A stretch of DNA of 64,000 nucleotides from Rhizobium mesosinicum (GTDB lineage: Bacteria > Pseudomonadota > Alphaproteobacteria > Rhizobiales > Rhizobiaceae): contig NZ_JAEUAK010000005.1 in the NCBI RefSeq assembly GCF_019511345.1, positions 124,001-188,000 on the forward strand. Reading direction: 5' to 3'. The notes beneath the pieces were generated by a model. That model did not search any database, was not told the origin of the DNA, and saw nothing but the letters and a program-made list of their open reading frames with translations. Shown piece by piece: positions 8,302 to 16,472 of this stretch (position 1 is the stretch's first letter; each line of letters opens with the position of its first letter). The position numbers and the translations under genes are program-made.

Positions 8302-9684
8302 ATGAAGAAGGATTTCACAGAAGTCTCCCGACGGGATATACTTGGCATGGCGGGGGCCACCGCAGCGGCCATGCTGGCGCCGCGCGCTTTTGCTGCTCCG
8401 CTCAGTGCGAACCAGTCTGACCTGCGTGGTGCAATCGATGCGGTGCAGTATCGCGCCATTCCCGAAAGCGGCGGACAGACGAACCGTAACCTGCAGCAGA
8501 TGATCGAAAAAGCGGCGCGCGAGAACGTCCCGGTCTTCCTGCCGCCAGGAACCTACCGCATCTCCAACCTAACGCTGCCGGACAATACGCGCATCACAGG
8601 CGCGCCGGGTGCAACACGGATCGTCTATACCGGCGAAGGTCACCTCTTTGCGGCAGAGAATGCCGGCCACATCGAACTTTCCAACCTCGTCATCGACGGA
8701 TCGAACCGGTCGCTTGCAGACTATGCCGGCGGCCTCATCCAGTTCACCGGCGTCGGTGAGGTGTTGATCGACAATTGCGAGATCGTCGGCAGCCGGAAGC
8801 ATGCGCTGCAGCTCGAGCGTTGCGGCGGGCGTATAGAGCGCAGCAAGATCTCGGGGGCCGGTCAGTCCGGCATCTATGCTGTGGAATCGGCGGGTCTTTC
8901 GATCACGGACAATGTGGTTTCCGATTGCGGCAATGGCGGCATTCTCGTGCATCGCTGGAAGAAGGCCGAGGATGGCACAATCGTTTCCGGCAACCGTGTT
9001 TCCAATATCCGTGCAAATGATGGCGGCACCGGCGAAAACGGCAACGGCATCAATATCTTTCGCGCCGATGACGTGACGGTGACAAATAACCAGATCTCCG
9101 ATTGCGCCTTCACTGCGATCCGAGCCAATTCCGGCTCCAACATCCTGATCAACAACAACCAGTGCCGGCGCTCCGGCGAGACGGCGATCTATGTGGAGTT
9201 CGAATTCGTCGGCGCCATTGTCTCGGGCAATGTGATCGACGGGGCGGCAAACGGCATATCGATTGCCAATTTCGACCAGGGCGGCCGACTGGCCAGCGTG
9301 ACGGGCAATGTCATCCGCAACCTGTCGCTCAAGGGACCCTACAAACACGAGGTCGGCTTCGGCATCGGCATCGCGGCGGAGGCCGATACGTTTGTGTCAG
9401 GCAACGTCATCGAGGATGCGCCGCGCTGGGGGTTGCAGATCGGCTGGGGACCCTATCTTCGCAATGTCGTCGTCAACGGCAATGTTGTGCGCAAGTCGCC
9501 GGTCGGTTGCGCGGTCTCGGTTGCCGAAGGCGCCGGTTCGGCCGTCATCACCGACAATATCTTTCAGGAGATCGGCAAGGGCGCTGTGCTGGGGTTCGAG
9601 TGGGAGAAGCAGGTGTCGGACGAGCTTGCCGACGACAGCTCCCGCTACAAGCAGCTGACAGTCGAACGAAACCGGACTTCCTGA
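8302..9684 (+). CDS. Tat-exported repetitive parallel beta-helix protein (TIGR03808-like)
   Basis: The 460-residue product begins with SRRDILGMAG and a hydrophobic run ending in AFA, a clear twin-arginine signal. The mature part consists of about a dozen imperfect repeats of the form GNVI/NNQISDC with glycines and asparagines at turns, typical of right-handed parallel beta-helices (NosD/pectate-lyase like). This matches the rhizobial family described only as TAT-translocated repetitive protein. FLPPGTYRI near the start is a common cap in pectin-lyase-fold proteins. Catalytic residues cannot be assigned. It probably folds in the cytosol before export, perhaps as a polysaccharide-active or structural protein. 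ATG 8290 is a possible start four codons upstream; neither has a strong ribosome site. Confidence 0.85.
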   Translation: MKKDFTEVSRRDILGMAGATAAAMLAPRAFAAPLSANQSDLRGAIDAVQYRAIPESGGQTNRNLQQMIEKAARENVPVFLPPGTYRISNLTLPDNTRITGAPGATRIVYTGEGHLFAAENAGHIELSNLVIDGSNRSLADYAGGLIQFTGVGEVLIDNCEIVGSRKHALQLERCGGRIERSKISGAGQSGIYAVESAGLSITDNVVSDCGNGGILVHRWKKAEDGTIVSGNRVSNIRANDGGTGENGNGINIFRADDVTVTNNQISDCAFTAIRANSGSNILINNNQCRRSGETAIYVEFEFVGAIVSGNVIDGAANGISIANFDQGGRLASVTGNVIRNLSLKGPYKHEVGFGIGIAAEADTFVSGNVIEDAPRWGLQIGWGPYLRNVVVNGNVVRKSPVGCAVSVAEGAGSAVITDNIFQEIGKGAVLGFEWEKQVSDELADDSSRYKQLTVERNRTS

Positions 9685-9779
9685 GCGCTATCAAAAGCTT
9701 TCATCGACATATCATTCGCAGATGCTTTCTTCACGATCGCATTGCCCTTAGGGTCGGCGCAGCAAGGAAGGGGACTGTC

Positions 9780-10445
9780 ATGCTGACAATCTACGGGGTC
9801 TACCGTTCGCGCTCCGCGCGCGTTTACTGGATGGTCGAGGAATTGGGGATCGAATTCCATTCCGTGCCGGTACTGCAGGCCAGGCGGCTTGCCAATCCGC
9901 TGTCTCCGGAAGCGCCCGTCAATACGCTCTCGCCGGAATTTCTCGCCATCAATCCAATGGCGCTGATTCCAGCGATCAAGGATGGCGATCTCGTACTGAA
10001 CGAGTCTCTGGCGATCAATCTCTATCTCGCGCGCAAATATGGCGGAGAGCTCGGCGGCAAAACCGTCGAGGAAGACGGTTTGATGACGATGTGGACGGTC
10101 TGGGCAGTTTCCGAGCTCGATGGCAACACGGGCAAGATCGTCTCGACCTATGATGACGGCAAGGAGAACACCGAAGCGGGCCGCGCGGTGATCGATGTCG
10201 CCTGCCGTAGCATGAAGCGTCCGCTTGCAGTCCTCGAAAAGCATCTCGACGGCAAGGACTGGATCGTCGGCGGACGCTTCACAGTCGTTGACCTCAATAT
10301 CGCGGAGGTGCTGCGCTACGCCCAGAGCGAAACGGCGCTGTTTGCGGCGCATCCGAACATCGATGCCTGGATCAAGCGCTGCCAGTGGCGCCCGGCCTAT
10401 CTGGAAATGCAGCGGAAGCGCTCACTGGAGCCGGTGGACGTCTGA
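9780..10445 (+). CDS. Glutathione S-transferase family protein
   Basis: The 221-residue protein shows an N-terminal thioredoxin-like domain (MLTIYGVYRSRSARVYW), with a Ser at the position that often activates glutathione, then LIPAIKDGDLVLNESLAI, the conserved cis-Pro and Glu-Ser glutathione-binding pattern. The all-helical C-terminal domain covers about residues 95-215 and contains DWIVGGRFTVVDLNIAEVL, the N-capping box region. GGAAGGGG lies eleven bases before ATG 9780. It would be cytosolic; substrate unknown. The 95-base gap from the beta-helix gene contains no obvious terminator, so read-through is possible. A LysR gene converges on it four bases away. Confidence 0.88.
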   Translation: MLTIYGVYRSRSARVYWMVEELGIEFHSVPVLQARRLANPLSPEAPVNTLSPEFLAINPMALIPAIKDGDLVLNESLAINLYLARKYGGELGGKTVEEDGLMTMWTVWAVSELDGNTGKIVSTYDDGKENTEAGRAVIDVACRSMKRPLAVLEKHLDGKDWIVGGRFTVVDLNIAEVLRYAQSETALFAAHPNIDAWIKRCQWRPAYLEMQRKRSLEPVDV

Positions 10446-10448
10446 CGG

Positions 10449-11345
10449 TCAGCCGAAGATCGCGGCCGTTTCAGCCATTTCCTCGCGGATCCATGCCTTG
10501 AAGTCGCGCACCTTCTTCGGTTCGCGGCTGCCTTCGGCGGTGACGAAGTAATAGCCATCGCCGGTACTGGCGCGGATACCGAAAGGTGCGACCAGCCGGC
10601 CCTCCTGCAGCGAAAAGCCCGCGAGCGTCTGCCAGGCGAGCATGACGCCCTGCCCGGCAATCGCTGCATCGAGGCAGAGCGAGGCGTCGTTGAACACGTG
10701 GCGCACGGTTGGCGGCGGTCCTGAGAGGCCGGCGGCTCTCATCCAGACATCCCATGTGAACATGGCATGGGCATCGATGACGGCAGGGAGCTTCACGATA
10801 TCGGCCGGCTCCCTCAGCTTTGCGGCCATGTCGGGAGAGCAGACCGGAAACACCTCCTGTTCCAGGAGATGCTCGACCTTGACGCCCGGCCAATGGCCTT
10901 TGCCGACACGGATCGCGACATCGATGTCGGAGGCGGCCAGATTGACGAGCTTGGTGGTCGCATCGAGACGCAGGTTGATTTCCGGGTGACGCTCCATGAA
11001 ACGGTCCAGCCGGCAGACCAACCAGCGGGCGGCGAGAACAGGCGCCACCGAAATGGTCAGGATGCATTCGTCCTTGCGTTGCGCCATCGCGACGGCTTCA
11101 GAAAGCCTGACGAAACCTTCGTTCAGCGCGGCAAGAACAGGCGTGCCGGCTTCGGTTATCAACATGCCCTTCGGTGTGCGCTCGAAGAGCAACCGGCCGA
11201 GTTGGCCTTCAGCCTTTATGACCTGCTGGCTGACGGCACCGACGGAAACGCCAAGCTCATCCGCAGCCGCTTGAAGCGAGCCGAGCCGACCGACAGCTTC
11301 CAGGGCGCGAAGCCCATTAAGATGCACGGAGTTGAGGTTCCTCAT
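10449..11345 (-). CDS. LysR-family transcriptional regulator (GcvA-like)
   Basis: The 298-residue product has the LysR winged helix at residues 7-66 (SLQAAADELGVSVGAVSQQVIKAE) and an effector-binding domain from about 92 onward. WPGVKVEHLLEQEVFPVCSP resembles the GcvA subgroup. Its 3' end abuts the convergent GST gene and its 5' end faces a small plus-strand gene 168 bases away. The regulator's target cannot be read from context; the usual pattern would be a divergent target, which here is only a 66-residue protein of unknown role. Confidence 0.9.
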   Translation of the reverse strand: MRNLNSVHLNGLRALEAVGRLGSLQAAADELGVSVGAVSQQVIKAEGQLGRLLFERTPKGMLITEAGTPVLAALNEGFVRLSEAVAMAQRKDECILTISVAPVLAARWLVCRLDRFMERHPEINLRLDATTKLVNLAASDIDVAIRVGKGHWPGVKVEHLLEQEVFPVCSPDMAAKLREPADIVKLPAVIDAHAMFTWDVWMRAAGLSGPPPTVRHVFNDASLCLDAAIAGQGVMLAWQTLAGFSLQEGRLVAPFGIRASTGDGYYFVTAEGSREPKKVRDFKAWIREEMAETAAIFG

Positions 11346-11513
11346 ATAGCTTTTCTATATCGGCAAACCGGTAATCTCAATTGAAAACGACGCGGTTGCC
11401 GCCAATATTGATATTACAAGAGTGGCGTCCGGAGTACAGCTATCATGAACTGGCGGGCGCAGCTAAGTCCCAGCGCCACGAGCCGAAGACGACCCTCGGA
11501 AAGCGAGAGCAAG

Positions 11514-11714
11514 ATGTCGTTGCTGAAGTTTTTCTTGAGCCAATCGACCCCTACCAAGGTCGCTCAACGCAAATATGACGAGGATGAAGATCTCCTCGAT
11601 CATCCCGATATCGCCACGATGTCGCAGCGAGAGCTTGCCGACCTGCCTTTGCCGATCCCTGCGCCAAGACGCCCCCAACCGCAATCAGGCTCAGGATCTA
11701 TCGGTTTGGATTGA
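11514..11714 (+). CDS. Small acidic/proline-rich protein, unknown function
   Basis: ATG 11514 follows GGAAAGCGAGAG and opens a 66-codon frame. The product begins MSLLKFFL, then has an acidic stretch (DEDEDLLDHPD) and a proline-rich tail (PLPIPAPRRP). No domain is recognised. Two upstream in-frame starts (11445 and an earlier one) lack ribosome sites. The composition is unlike a random frame and the gene stands divergent to a LysR gene, but conservation has not been checked. Confidence 0.5.
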   Translation: MSLLKFFLSQSTPTKVAQRKYDEDEDLLDHPDIATMSQRELADLPLPIPAPRRPQPQSGSGSIGLD

Positions 11715-11852
11715 GCTATGACTCACGGTTCGGCAAAGAGATTGTAAGGGCTGCAAGCGCCTCGAAATCGCCGGCATGTCGACGCGCGTTGCCGTCACTC
11801 TTCCAAAACAGATACTCGGCGGGAAGTAACGCCACGATGTCCTTCAGACGGC

Positions 11853-12473
11853 TTATGGCCCGCTCTTTGTTGCCATCTCTTGCGGCGGAAGCCTGATTGC
11901 CGCACCCGTCAGGAGGTTGTTGAGTTCCTGCGCCATCCGAAGGTGGTCAAGTACCTTCGGAAGAAGGGCGGCCGCCAGCCGCTGCATGTCCGCATCCTCG
12001 CCCATGGAGATCTCCCATGAAAGCAGTTGCGCGGTTTTCTGATGGTCGACAATCTGGGACTTGACGTAGGCGGCATCAAAATCGTCGCCATTCAGCTTCT
12101 GAAGCCGGTCGCGCACGATCGAGTGCTCCGCGTCGAGCTGGTCGGGGATAGGAATTTTCGCTGCGTCAGCCAGGTCCTTCAGCTTGGCGTTGGCATCAGA
12201 ATGATCCCGGACCATGATCTCGGCGAAGCGCTGTACGGCGTCCGCCTTCGCTTTTTCACCGGCCAGTTTTCCAAAATCGACTTCAGCGATGCCGCCCGCT
12301 ATCGCGAGCTGGGCGAACAGCCTGTCCTGGTTGTTGGTCTGGTGCGGCGCAGGGACCCCTGGCTTCGTCATGCGGGTGTCGACGCCCATACCAGCCGGAT
12401 TGCCCATCTGCGCCGCCGCGGCGAGCGGCGTGACGCAGAGTACGACGGATAGAATTGCAGTGCGGATTTTCAT
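11853..12473 (-). CDS. DUF4142 family exported protein
   Basis: The 206-residue product has a signal peptide (MKIRTAILSVVLCVTPLAAAAQ) and a DUF4142 helical-bundle domain from about residue 48, with FAEIMVRDHSDANAKLKDLA as its best conserved part. The fold is ferritin-like, but I do not see a full set of iron ligands. It starts nine bases after the stop of the di-heme peroxidase-like gene on the same strand, so the two are almost certainly one transcript. It would be periplasmic. Function is unknown; the pairing suggests a role in periplasmic redox or oxidative stress, which is inference only. Confidence 0.82.
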   Translation of the reverse strand: MKIRTAILSVVLCVTPLAAAAQMGNPAGMGVDTRMTKPGVPAPHQTNNQDRLFAQLAIAGGIAEVDFGKLAGEKAKADAVQRFAEIMVRDHSDANAKLKDLADAAKIPIPDQLDAEHSIVRDRLQKLNGDDFDAAYVKSQIVDHQKTAQLLSWEISMGEDADMQRLAAALLPKVLDHLRMAQELNNLLTGAAIRLPPQEMATKSGP

Positions 12474-12482
12474 CGCCGCCTC

Positions 12483-13892
12483 CTATAGCGTTAGCATGTA
12501 AGCGACGAGGTCCTTCTTCTCCTGCTCCTCCAGCTTGGTGCCGAGAACGAGGTTGAAGAACTCGACGGTGTCGGCAAGCGTCATCAGACGGCCGTCGTGC
12601 AGGTATGGCGGCGAGTCTTTGATGCCGCGCAGCGTGAAGGTCTTGATCGGGCCATCGGGGAGTGTGACGAAGTCGTTGAAGACTTGGCCGACCCTATAGA
12701 AGCGCTCGAGCTTCAGGTCGTGCATGTTGTTGTCCATGAACTCCGTCTGCGGCACATGACATTCGGCACAACGCCCCTTGCCCATAAAGATCTTTTCGCC
12801 TGCCAACTCCTGCGGCGTGGCAAGTGAAGGATCAAGCCGGTTGAACGGATCGAGCTTGGGCGCCGGGGGAAAGTCGATGATGTTTTGCATCTGCGCCATC
12901 ATCGCGACCTGGTTCGTCCTATCCGGCAGGTTCGGGCCTTTGCGGGTGGCGCTGACGTGGTCGCCGTTAAAGTAGGCCGTCCGCTGTTCAAATTCGCTGA
13001 AGTCTTCAACGGACCGCAAGGAGCGCTTCGATCCGTGGATCTGCTGGTTGAACAGACCTCTGATGCTGGTCGTATCGAGACGGAAGCGGTCTGCCTGCGG
13101 CCTTACATCCGGCGTCAGATGAAAGGCAGCGTTGGTGTGAAAATTCGAATGACAGTCGAGACAGGCGACGCCGGTGCTCTGATCAGCCACCTTCCGGTCT
13201 TCCGTCTGGTTGAACTCCTCCTGCGGAAACGGCGTCAGCAGCAGGCGCAATCCTTCCATCTGCACCGGCGTGACGATCCCGTTCATGATCTCGTAGAAAT
13301 TCTTGATGGTGAGGAGCTGCCCTCGGGACACGTCACCGAGCTCCGGATGGGTCGTCAGGAAGATCGGCGGAGGGAATTCCGGCGTCAGATTGTCGGGCAG
13401 ATCGAAATCGACGTCGAAACGACGAAGATCGCGCATCTCCTGCGCGTGGATCTCGTCTATCTGCCGGTTTGGAAACACCTGGCCGCCAGTCGCTTGTTTG
13501 ACGTGAGGCAGGGGCAGGAAGCCTTCAGGCAGAAGGTTTTTGTCCCTGATCTCGAGCGGCTTCATCGCCGCAAGGTCAGCCCAGCTCGTGCCAGGCGCGA
13601 GTTTCACGCGAACGCCGTCCTGAACCGGCTTCAGTCCGCCGGACATCATCACGCCTGCCATCGGCTTATCTGAAAGGTCGTAGCGCCTTTCGAGAAGATC
13701 GCGCTGGCGCTTCATGACCTCGGGCTTCTGCGCCTCGTCGATTTGACGCGCCTGGGAGAACGGCATTGTCGGCAGCGGCCGATATGTCGTGTCCGGAGGC
13801 AGCGGATCGGAAAACGCTCCGACCGCAAAAATAACGACCCCTGCGGAGAGAGATCCAGCAATGAGCGTCATCAAGATTCGTGAGTTGGACAT
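12483..13892 (-). CDS. Di-heme cytochrome c peroxidase/MauG-family protein
   Basis: A start at 13892 is chosen because GGGGGA lies five bases before ATG and the product begins with a signal-anchor (SRILMTLIAGSLSAGVVIFAVGAF); the frame stays open to 14192 without support. The 469-residue protein contains two c-type heme sites, CLDCH and CAECH, and ends with LRGIKDSPPYLHDGRLMTLADTVEFF, the typical C-terminal segment of bacterial di-heme peroxidases. It is longer than classical CcpA (about 330 residues), with an extra N-terminal region of some 180 residues. It should act in the periplasm, taking electrons from a small cytochrome. The DUF4142 gene follows nine bases downstream. Confidence 0.85.
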   Translation of the reverse strand: MSNSRILMTLIAGSLSAGVVIFAVGAFSDPLPPDTTYRPLPTMPFSQARQIDEAQKPEVMKRQRDLLERRYDLSDKPMAGVMMSGGLKPVQDGVRVKLAPGTSWADLAAMKPLEIRDKNLLPEGFLPLPHVKQATGGQVFPNRQIDEIHAQEMRDLRRFDVDFDLPDNLTPEFPPPIFLTTHPELGDVSRGQLLTIKNFYEIMNGIVTPVQMEGLRLLLTPFPQEEFNQTEDRKVADQSTGVACLDCHSNFHTNAAFHLTPDVRPQADRFRLDTTSIRGLFNQQIHGSKRSLRSVEDFSEFEQRTAYFNGDHVSATRKGPNLPDRTNQVAMMAQMQNIIDFPPAPKLDPFNRLDPSLATPQELAGEKIFMGKGRCAECHVPQTEFMDNNMHDLKLERFYRVGQVFNDFVTLPDGPIKTFTLRGIKDSPPYLHDGRLMTLADTVEFFNLVLGTKLEEQEKKDLVAYMLTL

Positions 13893-14107
13893 GATTTCCC
13901 CCTGCGTCGAGCGCAAGTCCAACTCCGAAGAATTCAAAATGTTCCCGTTAAAGTTCATTGATCCAGCGCTGGAGGCTGAATCGAGCGATCGGAAATGAAG
14001 GGCTTGGGAGGACGTCTGCGCAAGCGGCCGGTTGGCGAGACAAAGCCAACCTGGAAGGTATAGCTGAAGACGTGATAGATTTTTGCGGGGACAATCGGGC
14101 AGACGAC

Positions 14108-14488
14108 ATGACCGAAGGCGTGGAAGGCGTTCTAGCGCGACTGAAGCGGCTGGCAAAGGAGGCCGGGCTGCCCGGCATCGAGGAAAGCACATCCTATGGC
14201 AACCCGGCGCTGAAGGTCGGGGGCAAGAGCTTCGTCGCGGTCAAGAACGACGAAACGGTGGTGTTCTCGATCCCGATCGATCACAAGGAACACTTGCTGG
14301 CGATGGCGCCTGACATCTATTTTCAGACGAACCATTATGCCGGCTGGCCGCACCTGCCGCTTCGGATCACCGCCATCGGCGACGATGAGCTCAAGCAGCG
14401 GCTGATCGACGCCTGGACGTACCGGGCGCCGAAGAAGCTGATGTCCGCCTACCGCGCTCAAACTTTTTCGCGTGCCAGCGCTCGCTGA
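14108..14488 (+). CDS. MmcQ/YjbR family protein
   Basis: The 126-residue protein from ATG 14108 has the YjbR fold signature: GIEESTSYGNPALKVGGKSFV near the start and YRAPKKLMSAY near the end. Members of this family have a CyaY-like DNA-binding-type fold and no settled function. An upstream frame to 13958 is open but without support. Its last 31 bases overlap the end of the convergent GST gene. Cytosolic; role unknown. Confidence 0.82.
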   Translation: MTEGVEGVLARLKRLAKEAGLPGIEESTSYGNPALKVGGKSFVAVKNDETVVFSIPIDHKEHLLAMAPDIYFQTNHYAGWPHLPLRITAIGDDELKQRLIDAWTYRAPKKLMSAYRAQTFSRASAR

Positions 14489-15078
14489 ACCGCAGGGCGC
14501 TCCAACATTCGGGCATGATGCTCGCTGATCTTGGGGAAGCGCGCGGGATCCACACCATCGGATGGCAGCCAGCCGGTGATGACGAAGAGATAGGGATCGG
14601 CGACCGTATAGCTGTCACCCATCACCCATGGCCCCTTGAACATGGTTGCCTCGATCAGCTCAAAGCTTTCGCCCATGGTCTGCGGCACCTTGGCCCTCAT
14701 GGATTCCAGCGCGGCTTCATCATCGGCCCAGCGGGAACCGCGCGGGCGGTGGGCGTGGTTCACATGCACAGTGGAAGAGATATACCCGTTGAAAGCCTGG
14801 AGCCGGGCAAACTCGAAGGGGTCGTCCAGCGGAGCGAGCCTGGCGGCCGGCGCCACCTGGGCGATATAGGCAAGGATCGCCGTCGTCTCCGTCAGCACGC
14901 CGCGATCGGTTGCAAGCGCGGGAACGCGGCCCTTCGGATTGATCTTCAGATAGGCTTCCGAACGCTGCTCGTTCTCCCGCATACTGATCTTTTTCGTATC
15001 GAAGGAAAGACCGGAATCCTCCAGTGTAATCAGGCTTGCAAGCGCGCAGGTTCCCGGTGCGAAATAAAGTGTGAGCAT
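14458..15078 (-). CDS. Glutathione S-transferase family protein
   Basis: The 206-residue protein has MLTLYFAPGTCALASLITLEDSG at its start, the Cys-containing active-site loop typical of beta-class bacterial GSTs, followed by GRVPALATDRGVLTETTAI for glutathione binding. The C-terminal helical domain carries GDSYTVADPYLFVI. Both GST genes of this region are unlinked in sequence type: this one is beta-class-like, while the one at 9.8 kb is not. The start ATG at 15078 sits behind AGGGGAGTCTCACC. It would be cytosolic. Confidence 0.9.
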   Translation of the reverse strand: MLTLYFAPGTCALASLITLEDSGLSFDTKKISMRENEQRSEAYLKINPKGRVPALATDRGVLTETTAILAYIAQVAPAARLAPLDDPFEFARLQAFNGYISSTVHVNHAHRPRGSRWADDEAALESMRAKVPQTMGESFELIEATMFKGPWVMGDSYTVADPYLFVITGWLPSDGVDPARFPKISEHHARMLERPAVQRALAREKV

Positions 15079-15178
15079 GGTGAGACTCCCCTTTCGGAGA
15101 GCCTTATAGCGTGAGTTTCGGGGCCAGAGAAAGACAGCGTGGCGTATTCCCTCTCAGACCGGAAGAACGGGCAGAGCC

Positions 15179-15547
15179 TCAAGCGCAACCCGGCACGTCC
15201 TCCAGCCGGTACCAGACCGGAATACCGCGCTCCTCGGCGATGCGCACGTCGTTGTCGGCGCCCTTGGAGTCGCCCGGCAGGCGCAGCACGCCTTCGCAGA
15301 GCTGCAGCAGTCGGCCGGCGACGGGGTGGAAGATTTCCTCATAGAGGTCGTCACCCACCGACTTGCCGCCGGCGGCATGCCAGATGGGCAGCGCCACCCA
15401 TTCGCCAATCATCGGCACATGGCCTGCCTTGAAGAGCGCATGAGACGGCTCCTCCAGGCGCTTGAGGTTGGCAGCCATCTTTGCCGGGTCATCGCCCGTT
15501 CCGGACCGGTACGGACCGGCAATCAAAATCAACATTGGTGTCTCCAT
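15179..15547 (-). CDS. DUF4406-type nucleoside deoxyribosyltransferase-like protein
   Basis: ATG 15547 with GGGAG upstream gives a 122-residue protein. LILIAGPYRSG at the N-terminus and the spacing of later conserved residues (HVPMIGEWVALP, DNDVRIAEERGIPVWY) match the DUF4406 / nucleoside 2-deoxyribosyltransferase-like fold. The nucleotide-binding loop is visible but activity is not established for this branch. It is transcribed away from the DeoR-family gene, with a shared 110-base promoter region carrying four operator-like half-sites, so it may be a target of that regulator. Confidence 0.7.
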   Translation of the reverse strand: METPMLILIAGPYRSGTGDDPAKMAANLKRLEEPSHALFKAGHVPMIGEWVALPIWHAAGGKSVGDDLYEEIFHPVAGRLLQLCEGVLRLPGDSKGADNDVRIAEERGIPVWYRLEDVPGCA

Positions 15548-15561
15548 CAACTCCCGGCCTC

Positions 15562-15648
15562 ATGCACGGACTTCACGAAAATGCACGATATTTCTTGAAT
15601 GTCGAGTCAATTCGTGCATATTCATGACATTCATAGATTTTCGTGCAG
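15562..15648. promoter_or_regulatory. Four symmetric operator-like half-sites between divergent genes
   Basis: The half-sites are ATGCACGG (15562-15569), ATGCACGA (15581-15588), TCGTGCAT (15612-15619) and TCGTGCAG (15641-15648). The inner two form a perfect 8-bp inverted repeat, and the outer two are one-base variants in matching orientation. They fill the gap between the DUF4406 gene and the DeoR-family gene and are good candidates for that regulator's binding sites. Binding is inferred. Confidence 0.6.
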
Positions 15649-15656
15649 GGGCATCC

Positions 15657-16412
15657 ATGCTGACCAGCCAACGCAAGACCCTCATCCTCGACATCCTGCG
15701 GCGCGATGGGCAGGTCATCGCCAAGCGGGTCGCGGAGGACTTCGAATTGTCGGAGGATACGATCCGCCGCGATCTCCGGGAGATGGCCGCAGAAGGGCTG
15801 CTCAAGCGCGTGCATGGAGGGGCCTTGCCCATTGCCCCTGACTTGCCCGACTTCACGGCCCGCCGCGACGTCGCTTCTGGTGTCAAGGCGCGGCTCGGCG
15901 CGAGGGCGGCTGAGATGGTGAAGGCCGGACAGATGGTGTTTCTCGACGGCGGCACGACCACGGCGGAAATCGTTCGTCACTTACCGCGCGACATTGCCTT
16001 CACTATTGCGACCCACAGTCCAACGATTGCCGCCGAGCTGGAGCACCACCCGACGGCCGAAGTGATCCTCTGCGGTGGCAGGCTCTACAAGCATTCCATG
16101 GTGGCGACCGGTGCCGTCGCGATGGCGGCGATCTCGGCCCTGCGGCCGGATCTCTTCTTCCTCGGCGTGACGGCCGCTCATCCCGTACACGGATTTTCGA
16201 CTGGGGATTTCGAGGAGGCCGCGATCAAGCGGCATATCGCCCAGCGTTCGGCGGAGACGCATGTGCTGCTGACGGCGGAGAAATTCGATCTCGTTTCACC
16301 GTGCACGGTGCTTGCCGTAAGCGACGTGGCGGGGTTGATCGTACCTGCAGAAACGCCGGCTGAACGGCTTCAGCCTTACGCCGAGCTCAATGTCGCAATT
16401 GCCGCAGCTTGA
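15657..16412 (+). CDS. DeoR/GlpR-family transcriptional regulator
   Basis: From ATG 15657 the 251-residue protein shows the DeoR N-terminal winged helix (QRKTLILDILRRDGQVIAKRVAEDFELSEDTIRRDL split across residues 5-40) with the family signature through LKRVHGGAL. The C-terminal DeoRC sensor domain has FLDGGTTTAEI and LFFLGVTAAH, the phosphosugar-binding segments of this fold. Such repressors usually respond to a phosphorylated sugar. No sugar genes lie next to it; only the DUF4406 gene shares its promoter region. Confidence 0.9.
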   Translation: MLTSQRKTLILDILRRDGQVIAKRVAEDFELSEDTIRRDLREMAAEGLLKRVHGGALPIAPDLPDFTARRDVASGVKARLGARAAEMVKAGQMVFLDGGTTTAEIVRHLPRDIAFTIATHSPTIAAELEHHPTAEVILCGGRLYKHSMVATGAVAMAAISALRPDLFFLGVTAAHPVHGFSTGDFEEAAIKRHIAQRSAETHVLLTAEKFDLVSPCTVLAVSDVAGLIVPAETPAERLQPYAELNVAIAAA

Positions 16413-16472
16413 CCTGCGTTCGGCGCAGCGAAGGAACAAGGCCCGGTGGCAAATGCATGATTAGGGCAGCGA

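Noticed and set aside
9102..9779. N-terminal extension of the GST frame into the beta-helix gene
   Set aside because: The frame is open, but the GST family start and a ribosome site fall at ATG 9780, and the upstream part is out of frame with the beta-helix gene.
11711..11896. Small frame following the proline-rich protein
   Set aside because: Starts at TTG without a ribosome site and runs into the antisense end of the DUF4142 gene.
15573..15980. Minus-strand frame over the DeoR gene and its operators
   Set aside because: Covers a clear DeoR HTH in antisense and has no start signal.
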